Assembly: GCA_963170055.1 (NCBI GenBank)
Contig: CAUJGJ010000304.1
Location: 55,001-102,500, forward strand
Length of the DNA stretch: 47,500 nt
Direction of reading: 5' to 3'
DNA from: Halisarca cf. caerulea
Taxonomy: Eukaryota > Porifera > Demospongiae > Chondrillida > Halisarcidae
Part shown: positions 1 to 10,416 of the stretch, one piece after another
How the letters are laid out: the number at the start of each line of letters is the position of its first letter
Numbering within the stretch: the stretch's first letter is position 1
Program-made: the position numbers and the translations under genes
Notes under the pieces: generated by a model
Seen by the model: the letters and a program-made list of their open reading frames with translations, nothing else
Told to the model about the DNA's origin: nothing
Databases searched by the model: none

Positions 1-97
1 TATCGAAGTCATACAAGTGCCATGTATAAAGAGCATCGATTCATAGATTACATAGCAATTAAGTTACCCTTTTACCGAAAATAATATTATTGAAATG

Positions 98-313
98 GAC
101 CACAGAACAGGTGAAGTAAGGAGCTAAAAGGAGAGAGAGGTGTACAAAGTTGGGGAGAGAGGGAGGGCGGGGGTAAAAAAGCCAGATTGCGTCAGTGGAC
201 ACAGGGTGGAATTGAACCACCGAGACAAGTTATGAGCTTATTGCATCCAATGCGAAGTACCCACACGACTTAGCTGGCCACAGGACTGTCTCCACACATT
301 CCTTTTAAACTAA
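98..313 (-). repeat. tRNA-like Pol III-type unit, copy 1
   Basis: Read on the minus strand: a TTTAAAA box (plus 301-310), about 23 variable bases, then a tRNA-like block. That block starts GGCCAGCTAAGT (A-box-like) and ends in GGTTCAATTCC (B-box-like, one change from the tRNA consensus GGTTCGANTCC). A T6 run (the a6 before 'gccag' on plus) follows about 20 bases later. About 90 further conserved bases end at the plus-strand start GACCACAGAACAGG. No anticodon arm of canonical size is visible, so it is not an ordinary tRNA gene. It is either a tRNA-derived SINE or a small-RNA gene. Confidence 0.6.
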
Positions 314-704
314 AACACATACAGTGTGCACCTAACACATACGTACGTACGTACATAGCACATACATAGTACAGTATGCACATACGTATGTAGCACACGC
401 ATACTGTATGTACAAAGCCTTAGTGCAGATGCAGTACGACCAGGTGATATTACAGGTGACACGACAGCACAAAACAATAAAGCTACAAATTTTTATATGA
501 GTGACAATATTTGCAATTTCTCAAAATCAGCCTTTAAAAATCATGTACGCAAACTTAATTTTACGTACACACTTTCTACTATAGTTCGGTATAAACAGCA
601 CAAAATTAAATGCCCTGGTGACTCCTTTGATGTATGATGTCATTATGCGATGAATGTTCAATACTAAAATTCAACAAAGAAACAAGCAGTGAATTAGTTC
701 AAAC

Positions 705-934
705 AGACCACAAAACTGGTAAAGCAAGGAGGTAAAAGGAGAGAGAGTGGTACAAAGTTGGGGAGAGAGGCAGGGTGGAGGCAAAAAAGTCAGATTGTGT
801 CAGTGGACACTTGGTGGCATCGCACCACCTACGTAGGAAGGATGTCCAAGTCTCATTGTGTTCCAATAGCGAAGTAGCCACACAGGACTGAGCTGACCAC
901 TTCAATTCGGTCTTATGGTGCTTTTAAACTAATG
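705..934 (-). repeat. tRNA-like Pol III-type unit, copy 2 (degenerate B box)
   Basis: Same order of blocks as the other units, but the B-box region reads GGTGCGATGCC instead of GGTTCGATTCC, so internal Pol III promotion is probably lost. The TTTAAA box and T6 run remain. The plus-strand DNA before it (about 632-704) matches the DNA before copy 4 (about 3530-3597), so the two were copied together with flanking sequence. Confidence 0.55.
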
Positions 935-991
935 GCTAATGTCGTCGTACAAACTTAGAGGATAAAGAAGCTGTTCAAACCACATGTACAT

Positions 992-1132
992 GCAGTGAAA
1001 CCTGTCTTGAAGACTGCCTGCATAGAAGGGCTGCCTGTCTATAAAGGCCACTCTGGATAGGTCCAGAAACCACTAGCTCAGTACCGTTGCACCTCTACTT
1101 AAGGACCATCACAATTTGTTGGTCCTGAGCAT
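992..1132. mobile_element. CAGTG-type MITE, truncated
   Basis: Starts with CAGTGAAACCTGTCTTGAAG, the end sequence shared by many elements here. Only one end is clear; the right side runs into the large fold-back element at 1133. CAGTG ends at TA targets resemble pogo/Tigger-type Tc1-mariner MITEs; that assignment is inference. Confidence 0.4.
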
Positions 1133-1490
1133 GGTCTATACGGGCAAGGAGAAACGGCGGAAACAGCGGAAATGGCGGAAACAGTGGAAATACTCTCAGA
1201 AAGCATTTGCCACATATTGTTTGACCCCACCCACATATCCACACGTATCTACTATGGTCACACCAACCAGTCATCACTGTAACTAGTTTGGGTGAAGATA
1301 CGTACATGTATAAGTGACCAAAAGAACACATTGTACGTATTGTAACAGGACATATTGTAGGGTATACAATTCGGGGGTCTGGATTAGAGTAGTTCCCCTA
1401 TATACGAATTGTAAGCATATGAACTTATTAATGTAAATTACGTATATGTATTTAATGCAAACATATGCAAAATACAAGCCATGTGCACAT

Positions 1491-1576
<86 letters not shown>

Positions 1577-1617
1577 ACACACACACACAGACACACACAT
1601 ACACATGCACATACACA

Positions 1618-1686
<69 letters not shown>

Positions 1687-2077
1687 CTGAAAAGCTAAAG
1701 CCCATAGCCACTGACCATGTCCAAGAATTAACCCATTAGTGTGTTCTTGTGTGCAAGTGTACGCATGGCTTGAATTTTGCATATGTTTGCATTAAATACA
1801 ATTAACTGTAACATGTTTATGTTTACAATATGTATATACCCTACAATACATTTTGCTACAGTACAAAGTGTTTTTTTAGCCAATTGCGTATACATCACTT
1901 TCACACAAACTATTTACAGTGACGACCATTAGGTGGGACTGTGTATTATGTAGATACATGTGGGCATGTGGGTGGGGTCAAGCAATATGTGGCAAATGCT
2001 TTCTGAGAGCATTTTCACTATTTCCGCCATTTCCGCCATTTCCGCTGTTTCCACCGTTTCTCCTTGCCTGGTCTATA
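1133..2077. mobile_element. Large imperfect fold-back element with (AC)n centre
   Basis: The left arm (about 1133-1480) and right arm (about 1755-2077) are inverted copies. Both contain a 9-bp-period GGCGGAAAC-like tract, the stretch GCATTTGCCACATATTG, and TTAATGCAAACATATGCAAA. The centre is a long (AC)n tract at about 1493-1684. No protein is encoded; apparent reading frames are only the dinucleotide repeat. Confidence 0.6.
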
Positions 2078-2386
2078 CATACGTACAGGTTTCAATGTGA
2101 TTATATTATACATTATCACATGATGACGTCATACATCAAAGAGACCAGTGTGCTGGTATTTGCCATACTTGCATAGTCATGCTAATGTAAACACAGACAG
2201 CCATAAACTAATGAATTTGACACTTTTTGGCTTCACAGCTGTGAATACCTAATACAGAGATGGCATTGCAGAGATGTTACAGATTGTGTCTTGTGAAATT
2301 AAGGCTCTAAATTCTAGCCAAAAGCCTCCAAATGCTAGTCAATTCTTAAACAAAGGATTGTAAAATGGCAAATGTTGCGCACGCTA

Positions 2387-2478
2387 TAGTCTCGTACCCA
2401 GACCCACTTCCGGCCGCCATTTTATTCTCGCTGGCGAGAATAAAATGGCGGCCGGAAGTGGGTCTGGGTACGAGACTA
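2387..2478. mobile_element. Perfect 45-bp-arm fold-back MITE
   Basis: The two 45-bp arms (2387-2431 and 2434-2478) are exact reverse complements separated by TG. Outer ends read TAGTCTCG and CGAGACTA. Flanks are a 9-bp near-identical direct repeat, CGCACGCTA (2378-2386) and TGCACGCTA (2479-2487), consistent with a 9-bp target duplication as made by Mutator-like transposases. The perfect arms suggest recent insertion or arm conversion. Confidence 0.75.
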
Positions 2479-2852
2479 TGCACGCTATAAATGGTGGCCA
2501 GCGCGACTTACTTGCAGAGTCTCTCTTAAGCTCCCACCAAACACACTAACCTGACTGCACCTTACTAATCCTAAAGGAGATTCTCTTGCTAAGGCATTTC
2601 AATATTGATCACGTCAACTTTCAAGCGTATTCGAATATGTTTGAAGCGGATAAATGCTTGAACAGCTCGTCCCGAGATACCTTAAAATCATCCTGAGAAT
2701 TTGTCAGAGCGTTTATTTTGCGATAAGCTACGTAGTTACTACACACCCACACTGCAGTATTACGGTACTTACTGCACTCGCCCTCGGGTCTCTAGCAGTA
2801 AACGCAATACTGCAGCATGGACGTGTAGTAACTAGTACGTATTTCTTCAAAC

Positions 2853-3074
2853 GGATCACAGAACTGGTAAAGTGAGGAGGTAAAAAGAGAGAGAGGTGTA
2901 CAAAGCTGGGGAGAGAGGGAGGGTGTGGGTAAAAAAGCCAGATTGCGTCAGTGGACACGTGGTGGAATCGAACCACCTAGGAAAGAGCGACAGACCTTTG
3001 GCATACCAATTGCGAAGTACCCACACAACTTAGCTGGCCACTGCAACATGGTCTTATGTTGCTTTTAAACTAAC
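2853..3074 (-). repeat. tRNA-like Pol III-type unit, copy 3
   Basis: A well-preserved copy. On minus: TTTAAAA, a spacer of about 23 bases, GGCCAGCTAAGT, a variable core with a small TTGG/CCAA hairpin, GGTGGTTCGATTCCACC (a perfect T-arm with B box), then T6. Bases around GTGGCC can pair with GTCCAC after the T-arm as an acceptor-like stem with mismatches. Confidence 0.65.
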
Positions 3075-3131
3075 GCCTGATGCCATAGTACCGACATTGA
3101 GAATAAAGTACGTAGCTGTTCAAACAAGTTT

Positions 3132-3309
3132 AGGGAAACCTGTCTTCAAGACCACTTGTATAGAAAGACCACCTGTCTATAGTGACCACTGTAGGCTAGT
3201 CCATGGGCCATCTCAGTGACACTAATGCACCTCTGTATAAGGGCCACCTGTCTACAAAGACTACCAGCACTTGGTCCCTTGAGTGGTTGTTATAGACAGG
3301 TTATACTGT
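3132..3309. mobile_element. CAGTG-type MITE relative
   Basis: Contains GAAACCTGTCTTCAAGACC near the left end and an inverted counterpart GACAGGTTATACTG near the right end. It is repeated next door at 3317-3478. No coding capacity. Confidence 0.4.
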
Positions 3310-3316
3310 ACGTGTG

Positions 3317-3478
3317 CAGTGAAACCTGTTCTAAAGACCTGCCTGTATAGAAGGGCCAGTCTGGATAGGTCCAGGAACCCCTAACTCCGTACCGTTGCAT
3401 CTTTACATAAGGATCCCCTGTCTATAGAGACCACATTTTGCTGGTCTCGAGAGTGGTCTTTATGTACAGGTTTCACTG
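3317..3478. mobile_element. CAGTG...CACTG MITE
   Basis: The left end CAGTGAAACCTGT is the reverse complement of the right end ACAGGTTTCACTG. TA follows the right end. Non-coding. Confidence 0.55.
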
Positions 3479-3597
3479 TATATAGCATTTCTTCAAACAG
3501 ACCACAGAACAGGTAAAGTAAGAAGGTAAACGTCATCATGCAATAAGTGCTCGATACTAAAATTCAACAAAGGAAGAAGTGGAGAATTCACTCAAAC

Positions 3598-3812
3598 AGA
3601 CCACAGAACAGGTAAAGTAAGGAGGTAAAAGGAGAAAGAGGTGTACAAGGCTGGGGAGAGAGGGAGGGTGGGGGTAAAAAAGCCAGATTGCGTCAGTGGA
3701 CACGTGGTGGAATGAACCACCATGATAGGGAGCGAAAGACCTTTGGCATTACCAATTGCGAAGTACCCACACAACTTAGCTGGCCATTTCAACACGGCCT
3801 AATATTGTTAAT
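3598..3812 (-). repeat. tRNA-like Pol III-type unit, copy 4
   Basis: All blocks are present except that the B box has lost one base (GGTTCATTCC) and the upstream TTTAAA is replaced by TTAATTAATTAA. A small TTGG/CCAA hairpin is kept in the variable core, and the T6 run is intact. A short 3' piece of another copy lies at about 3484-3530. Confidence 0.55.
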
Positions 3813-3906
3813 TAATTAATGGTGATGGTGCAGTACATACCATCGTAGAGGATGAAGAAGCTGAATATATGTATAACAACAAATAAGTGCAATATTCACT
3901 CCAATG

Positions 3907-3991
3907 GACCACAGAACAGGCAAAGTAAGGAGGTAAAAGGAGAGAAAGGTGTACACAGCTGGGAAGAGAGGGAGGGTGGGGGTAAAAAGGT
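3907..3991 (-). repeat. tRNA-like unit copy 5, truncated
   Basis: Only the distal conserved block is present, ending at GGGGGTAAAAAGG. The whole tRNA-like part is missing. This resembles 5' truncation of a retroposed copy, which would favour a SINE for the family. Confidence 0.5.
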
Positions 3992-4060
3992 GGAAAATCA
4001 CACATACACTCAAGGCACTCTTCTTGAAGATAATAGGTAACACCCATGTATCAGGTATCA

Positions 4061-4128
4061 GGTATCAGGGAATCTTTTTTAAACTGGGGAACCAATAGCT
4101 TGAAGCTACTGCAAAGGCACCCAGAAAC
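4061..4128. repeat. GGGAATCTT...GGCACCC repeat, copy a
   Basis: One of three related short repeats. Shared order: TATCAGGGAATCTT, GGGGAACC, a TAGC/GCTA mini-hairpin, GGCACCCAGAA. Relatives are at 5785-5840 and 6093-6159. Identity unknown. Confidence 0.4.
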
Positions 4129-4699
4129 AAAAGAAAAACAACAGTGCAAAAGGTTTAGTATAAATACATTAATTAAAATGAATATAAATAGAATAAATAT
4201 AATATAGAATCTGATGTCCAATTAAAAGAAAGTGAAATGGTAATTGCAGTTCAATTCATGCAAATAAAATAGATGATAAAGTCAATTTATTCATGCAGCA
4301 TGCAATTTAAATAGAAGAAAATTTAAGTAGTTTTAAAAATGTCCCGACAGAGATCCGAAAATGAGTTAAGGTCCTTGGTTGTACGAACTTGTGGAGGCAG
4401 TGTAGTGTACATGTAGTGTACATACATACATACATACATACATACCCATGTACAGATACATACATATGTACGTACGCACGTACATACGTACATACAAACA
4501 TTGCAAAGCATAAGCATCGAAGTTTCATTCCCAAATTCATATCACTATAATAACTATGAATATTGTTACCACAGTAAAATGATAAAAAATCTTCAGTTAG
4601 ATGTCCAAGATTTCCAAACAGTGAGTAGGAAAGACTGCCTTACACTTGGACATACTGTACATACGTATGTAACAATAGCATTCACTACTGCGTACTGTA

Positions 4700-4880
4700 C
4701 AGTGAAACCCACTTGTCCACACCTCAGATATCCCATTCCCTCACCTTCTGCAGTAGTGTTTATTGGAACAAAATTTGCAATAATCCTACTGTACACTAGA
4801 CTACTGCTCCCTCATTTATCCAGTTCCCTCACTTTATCTGCAATTTCATCCAGAACAGATGTGTGTGGATAAGTGAGGTC
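4700..4880. mobile_element. CAGTG-type MITE
   Basis: After TA, the left end is CAGTGAAACCCACTTGTCC. Near 4866-4880, GGATAAGTGAGGTC is a degenerate inverted counterpart. Non-coding. Confidence 0.4.
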
Positions 4881-4997
4881 TGAATGAAACGACACACAGA
4901 CGTGGTCCATCGTGTACTAATTGCAGATAGAGACCACCTCCCCCTCCCTTTGTCACACCTTGACAGTTAAACAGATGACAACAAGTTCACTCAAATG

Positions 4998-5218
4998 GAC
5001 CACAGAACAGGTAAAGCAAAGAGGTAAAAGAAGAGAGAGGTGTACAAAGCTGGGGAGAGAGGGAGGGTGGGGGTAAAAAAGCCAGATTGCGTCAGTGGAC
5101 ACGTGGTGGAATCGAACCACCTAGGAAAGAGCTTCAGTCTTTTGGCATACCAATTGCGAAGTACCCACACAACTTAGCTGGCCACCCCTACCTGCTCTAG
5201 CACTGTTTTTAAACTAAC
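4998..5218 (-). repeat. tRNA-like Pol III-type unit, copy 6
   Basis: Complete unit with TTTAAAAA box, GGCCAGCTAAGT, GGTTCGATTCC and T6. Its spacer between the TATA-like box and the tRNA-like start is nearly identical to copy 7, unlike the other copies. The interior core differs between copies 6 and 7. Confidence 0.65.
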
Positions 5219-5248
5219 AGTTGACATACAGCACACTACAGGGTGTCC

Positions 5249-5690
5249 TTAGGAATAATGTTATACTTCACTGCCTCCATGGGGCTTCGTGGTACAGTCT
5301 CCCCCCCCTCCCCCTCCACCACACACACAACAACAACTAAGTATAAATAGAATTATCAACACATCAGTATGATGCTGTACATACAGTATTGACACTGGTA
5401 GTAGAGTATCTACACGGAAGACATACGTAAGAGATGATTAAAGAAACAAAGATTTATAATTTCTTCAAACGGACCACAGAACAGGTGAAGCAAGGAGGTA
5501 AAAGGAGAAAGAGGTGTACAAAGGTGGGGAGAGAGGGAGGGTGGGGGTAAAAAAGCCAGATTGCGTCAGTGGACACGTGGTGGAATCGAACCACCATGAC
5601 AAGTTAGCAGCTTGTTGCATCCAATATTGCGAAGTACCCACAGGACTTAGCTGGCCACCCCTACCTGCTCTAGCACTGGTTTTAAACTAA
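5249..5690. repeat. Segmental duplication, unit A
   Basis: From TAGGAATAATGTTATACTTC through the CACACACAACAAC stretch, the TATGATGCTGTACATACAG stretch and tRNA-like copy 7. The same order recurs at 6177-6665 with copy 8, so about 450 bp was duplicated as a block. Confidence 0.6.
5471..5690 (-). repeat. tRNA-like Pol III-type unit, copy 7
   Basis: Complete unit. The core reads ATTGGATGCAA, giving an ATTG/CAAT-type mini-hairpin as in copy 1, where copies 3 and 6 have TTGG/CCAA. B box GGTTCGATTCC and T6 are intact. It lies inside duplicated segment A. Confidence 0.65.
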
Positions 5691-5784
5691 CAGTTGCCAT
5701 ACAGTACACTACAGAGTGTCCTTAGAAGCAACAATGCTACCAAACTAAACTTGCAAGAACAGGAAAGAAGAGATCATAGTTATG

Positions 5785-5840
5785 GAACTTGTTTGAACTG
5801 GGACGGCTTTTAGCCACAGGCTACTTTGCAAGGCACCCAG
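5785..5840. repeat. GGGAATCTT...GGCACCC repeat, copy b (diverged)
   Basis: Keeps TTTTAGCCACAGGCTACT and GGCACCCAG; the left part has diverged. Confidence 0.3.
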
Positions 5841-6092
5841 CGAGAGAGCATAATGTGGAAAGCAAAAGTGAAGATATAAACATAGAAAAAAATCTATGTT
5901 TGACAAAGTGTAAGGTAGCCATCTCTCCCATAAGATGATGATGGACACCTAAACAGCTTCTTGCTATATTTCTGATTCTTTCCTTTGCCTCTTCTACTAC
6001 GTATGTATTTCTTCACCAAATGACTACTCACTCACCCATTCGAGAACATTCTCAAAACTGTCTGTGGCCCAAACTCAAGTAATGCACTCAGG

Positions 6093-6159
6093 GTATCAGG
6101 GAATCTTATTTTACCTGGGGAACCGTTAGCCAAGGGCTACTATAAATGGCACCCAGAAG
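6093..6159. repeat. GGGAATCTT...GGCACCC repeat, copy c
   Basis: Matches the copy at 4061-4128 in order and spacing. The TAGC/GCTA stem is kept while the loop differs. Confidence 0.4.
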
Positions 6160-6176
6160 TCAACTCAAATATGTAG

Positions 6177-6665
6177 TTAGGAATAATGTTATACTTCACT
6201 GCCTCCATGGGGCTTCATGGTACAGTTTCCCCCCTCCTCCCTCCCTTCTTACCACACACACAACAACATCTAAGTATAAGTAAAATTATCAACACATCAG
6301 TATGATGCTGTACATACAGTACATACTGTATCAATACAGTATTGACACTGGTAGTATAGTACGTATGTACATACGTATCTACATGGAAGACATACGTACG
6401 TAAAAGATGAGTAAAGAAACAAAGATTTATAATTTCTTCAAATGGACCACAGAACAGGTAAAGTAAGAAGGAAAAGGAGAAAGAGGTGTACAAAGGTGGG
6501 GAGAGAGGGAGGGTGGGGGTAAAAAAGCCAGATTGCGTCAGTGGACACGTGGTGGAATCGAACCACCTAGGAAAGTACCCTAAACTTTTTGCAAACCAAT
6601 AGCGAAGTACCCACACAACTTAGCTGGCCAGGTAAGTCACCATCTCACTATCCTTTTAAACTAAC
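6177..6665. repeat. Segmental duplication, unit B
   Basis: Second copy of the block at 5249-5690. It carries an extra short expansion of ACATACGTA-type sequence near 6310-6400. Confidence 0.6.
6444..6665 (-). repeat. tRNA-like Pol III-type unit, copy 8
   Basis: Complete unit with TTTAAAA, A-box-like block, B box GGTTCGATTCC and T6. Core and 5' spacer are most like copy 10 (9943-10162). Confidence 0.65.
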
Positions 6666-6703
6666 AATGCGAACACTCTAGTGATACAATGCAGTTTTCA
6701 CGT

Positions 6704-6858
6704 ACAGAGAAACCTCTCAGAGACCACCTGTATACATGCAGAAACCCCTGTAGGCTGGCCCATAGACCAACTTTAACACTGTCAATGAGGATCACCTGAC
6801 TACAAAGACCACTACTGCTTGACAATAGAGGTGTCTTTTGAGGCAGACTTCACTTAGT
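6704..6858. mobile_element. CAGTG-type MITE, decayed
   Basis: CAGAGAAACCTCTCAGAG near the left and a degenerate GCAGACTTCACTT near the right fit the same end consensus. Confidence 0.3.
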
Positions 6859-6869
6859 CTAGCCCCATA

Positions 6870-8190
6870 TTTCCCTCCTGCCCACGATGAGGAAAAGTAG
6901 GAAAGTGTTTATCTTGCGGGTAGGAGGAAAGGTAAGGGAGCTAGCGGCTAAAGTAGATTTTACTGTGCTACACAAGTCAGTGCAGTTGACCTTCAGTTGT
7001 CCTAGCAGTTGTCTTCATTCATCACGCTTTAACCGATTACATGTAACAGACACACAGTACTACACACACTTTCAGTGTTTTCTCGCACATGTCTACAAAA
7101 TTGACACTTTTCCAAAGGCTGAAGTGTCATGGATGGATAATTTGACATTTTCATATAATTCAATTGTTCACAAATGTATAGAAGCTTGTGTTGGGAATTC
7201 TGGACAACAGTGTGGAATATAGGATTTGACACTTTCAATATGGCGGCATCATGTGGGGATGAGGAGTGAAGAGAATACGTAGATGAGTGGCTTCTAGAAA
7301 ATGCTACATTTGTGCATACATAGTCTGTATAGTGGGGAGAGGAAAAAATCTGGAGCTACGTACGTACGTATGTGAATATCTTGAAGATTTAGCAGATGAT
7401 TCAGAAGACACAATGTACTGTGATGGCTTCAAGGAGTACGCACATACGTACGTACCTGCTGCCCCGATTTCTGATCCCCACTCACAATTTGCGCTTTGCA
7501 GGGTTAGCTGGTGGAGCTTCATCCCCTCAGCCCTGCCAAAGCCAACAGAAAGCTGCAGTGTTAGTGCAGCACTACGTACGTACGTACCACATTCAGGAAC
7601 TCTGCGACGTGAGCGTGTAACCCCCATATCAGACTTATGTACTATTATTGCCACATACGTACGTAAGCATACATGATTTTTGTAACTCTTAGTGTTTGAC
7701 AACAATATGGCATATCTATTTTGTACGTACTGTGGTGATTAAAAATAGTGTTACAGAAAACCGCGGGCTGCCCGCATCTGTTCTCATCAAATTTGATCCT
7801 ATGTACGTATGTATGTTCGTACATACTGTAGGATCAAATCTGTATCTGGTGAGGGAAGAATCCACTTAGCACAGCACCACCTACAGACACGTGCATTGTG
7901 GGAGCATGACAGGCTACTGATGTGCTACAGCAGGATGTTCTTAACAGTGTGTACCCCTCAGATCGGAAAAAAACCTACTCCTACAAAATATACCCAAAAT
8001 ATGTATTCCAATATCTAAAATATAATATGTTGTCTTCATTAAACGTACAGTACAACAGGTACTAGAAACTTTTCCTTCAAGTGGTACGTATGTCATTAAG
8101 TGTGTGTCACTGTATAATGCATGTACACGTACTTGCACTGTTATCCCATCCTACTGTAGCTAATAGCCCAATGATGACAGAACCGAACCG
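6870..8190. other. No recognised gene
   Basis: Contains short open stretches and several (TACG)n runs (7357-7370, 7447-7456, 7572-7587, 7660-7670). At 7241-7310 a plus-strand reading beginning MAASCGDEE looks start-like but hits TGA after nine codons, then reads REYVDEWLLENATF. I cannot assign it to a gene. Confidence 0.4.
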
Positions 8191-8204
8191 AAATTCCCTC
8201 AAAT

Positions 8205-8418
8205 GGACCACAGAAAAGGTAAAGTAAGGAGGTAAAAGGAGAGAGTGGTGTACAGAGCTGGGGAGAGAGGGAGGGTGGGGGTAAAAAGGCCAGATTGCGT
8301 CAGTGGACACGTGGTGGAATGGACCACCTAACAAGGATTTCCTCTGGTAAATATTTGCGAAGTACCCACAAGACATAGCTGGCCCATTTCCCATTCTCTT
8401 GTATTTGTTTTAAACTTA
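8205..8418 (-). repeat. tRNA-like Pol III-type unit, copy 9
   Basis: B box degraded to GGTCCATTCC, T5 instead of T6. The core has lost the mini-hairpin. The TTTAAA-like box is kept. Confidence 0.5.
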
Positions 8419-8428
8419 CCAAGTGGTA

Positions 8429-8575
8429 CAGTAGAACCTCTGTAATCCAACAACTGACCATCAAATGAGGTGCAATCATATTATAAAGTATGCTAAGAGT
8501 CACTCCACAATCTGACCACCTCCTAATCTGAAATAAATTTCACTTCCATTGAATGCTGGAATATAGAGGCTTTAA
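8429..8575. mobile_element. CAGTG-type MITE, decayed
   Basis: After TA, begins CAGTAGAACCTCTGTAATCC. The right end is unclear near TAGAGGCTTTAATG. Confidence 0.35.
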
Positions 8576-8948
8576 TGTGCGTAAGTGTATTTGTACAATA
8601 CTTCACTAGCACTATTGCCAGAGGATAACATATTTGTAAGTACATACGTACGCAGACGAAATTCTGGAAATTTCCACTAGTAAATCTGTCAAAAATACAA
8701 GTGAAACACACTCATACATACGTACGTACATTAGTGCCAAGGAGCAGCACTTCAACTGAGCATATAAGCAAAGAAGTGATCTCCTTCAATGTTGGCAAGT
8801 GGCACTGTAGTTTGGCTACAGCTTGCATCATCAAAACACAAAAGCAGTTTAGTCTACCATTTGGGGCAGAGCAGTGATGTCCTGTTAAAGGAGGTGGCTG
8901 CACCCATTTCAGAGGTGTCCCTCACTCACTGGCGTAGGAACCAGGGGG

Positions 8949-9025
8949 GAGGGGGGGGGGGGCTGCAGCCCCCTTGTATATTGCACAGGGGGGGGTGGGG
9001 GGGGGGGGCTGAGCCCCCCTTTGAA
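8949..9025. repeat. G-rich low-complexity tract with GGGGCT hairpins
   Basis: Runs of up to about 13 G interrupted by CTGCAGCCCCC and CTGAGCCCCCC, which can pair with the neighbouring G runs. Possible G-quadruplex or hairpin former. Confidence 0.55.
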
Positions 9026-9059
9026 ATAACTGACTTACGTACGTACGTACAATGGTAAC

Positions 9060-9940
9060 TTAAGAGGAAAACTGTATATTGCTAAGAAAAACTTACAATT
9101 AAGTATGAATTGTCACAAATCTATTTAGACTCATATACGAAGAAGGCAAGAACTTCTGCTTGAACATCAGTAACTTTTGATTCTGTCCAAAGCTCACTAC
9201 AGCCGTTAGGTCTGTATGGTTAGGTACGTACATGATCCACAATCATGCAAGATGCTCCCCTACTACATAGGTAAAGGCTACAACAATGAAGCTGTGATCC
9301 ACAAATGAAATACTCTCACTAAAATAACTATGAATAACGTTATTTTTCTGCCTGATGAAATTTTCCGGAATGTGCACGTCAGTCTGCGGAGCATTGAAGA
9401 TACTGAAGCAATACACAAGCAGAGGTGAAGACTGCCAAATGCATGTATGAAGATTCAGTTTCTCATTTCATACAATACTAAGTACATTTATCACATCGTG
9501 TACTGATGGGGCATACCGCAGATGCTGATTTTTTTTGCTAATTAGCTGGTTTAGGCTGTGATTGTGTATAATATGGTGATAGTGCAATATTGGTCTGACG
9601 ACTGCCATACCGTAGATACTGATTTTTTTGCTAGGATGATATTTTGTGCTAATAAGCAGGTTTAGGTTGTGATTGCAAAAATGTAGGAGTCATTTGTTGC
9701 CATTATCTGTGTAGATATGGTATGTGTACAGTGTCAACTGCAAAAATTAGATTGTAAATTTTCTTCAGTATGCAATATTAGCAAAATATTAAGCCCACAT
9801 AATAATCCACATCTACAGTATGTAAACGAACACACAATACACACTAAGACATCCTTACAGGCAGAGGCCCTAGAGGGCACCAACCCTCCACCACCAACAT
9901 GACAAAAACTGAATAATTAAATGACATCAAATTCCCTCAA
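9060..9940. other. No recognised gene
   Basis: Non-repetitive except for two related pieces (about 9507-9560 and 9601-9680) sharing CATACCGNAGATNCTGATTTTTT and GGTTTAGGNTGTGATTG. Nothing else supported. Confidence 0.4.
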
Positions 9941-9942
9941 AC

Positions 9943-10162
9943 GGACCACAGAACAGGTGAAGCAAGGAGGTAAAAGGAGAAAGAGGTGTACAAAGGTGGA
10001 GAGAGAGGGGGGGTGGGGGTAAAAAAGCCAGATTGCGTCAGTGGACACGTGGTGGAATCGAACCACCTAGGAAAGTAGAAAACTCTTTGCAAACCAATAG
10101 CGAAGTACCCACACGACTTAGCTGGCCAGGCATTCAGTGTCTCCCTATCCTTTTAAACTAAC
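9943..10162 (-). repeat. tRNA-like Pol III-type unit, copy 10
   Basis: Complete unit with TTTAAAA, A-box-like block, perfect B box GGTTCGATTCC and T6. It is the rightmost copy I found; none was seen after 10.2 kb. Confidence 0.65.
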
Positions 10163-10255
10163 AATGCAAACAAAGTAGTGATGTGACATAGTTCTTATAC
10201 ACGGAGAAACCACTGTAGGCTAGTCACACATACGTACATATATACGCGCGCGTGT

Positions 10256-10280
10256 ACACACACATGCACGCATGCACGCA

Positions 10281-10346
<66 letters not shown>

Positions 10347-10364
10347 TACACATACACACACACA

Positions 10365-10411
<47 letters not shown>

Positions 10412-10416
10412 ACACT
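10256..10416. repeat. (AC)n microsatellite
   Basis: Nearly pure AC dinucleotides with a few interruptions. Confidence 0.95.

Noticed and set aside
1446..1739. Open frames of Thr-His, Val-Cys and Cys-Val repeats
   Set aside because: They are translations of (AC)n/(TG)n tracts, here and at about a dozen other sites; not genes.
3592..3795. Repeated short ORFs ending LYTSFSFYLLTLPVLWSV on minus
   Set aside because: They come from the conserved distal block of the tRNA-like units; frames are broken differently in each copy and there is no protein-level selection visible.
7241..7480. Possible start exon reading MAASCGDEE...DEWLLENATF, loosely like phosphodiesterase N-termini
   Set aside because: In-frame TGA after nine codons and no catalytic exons; similarity too weak to call.
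98..10162. Pairing between the 5' spacer and the variable core of the tRNA-like units
   Set aside because: Some copies show 5-bp matches (for example AGACC/GGTCT in copy 3, AGAGC/GCTCT in copy 6), but position and length differ between copies and this is near chance expectation.
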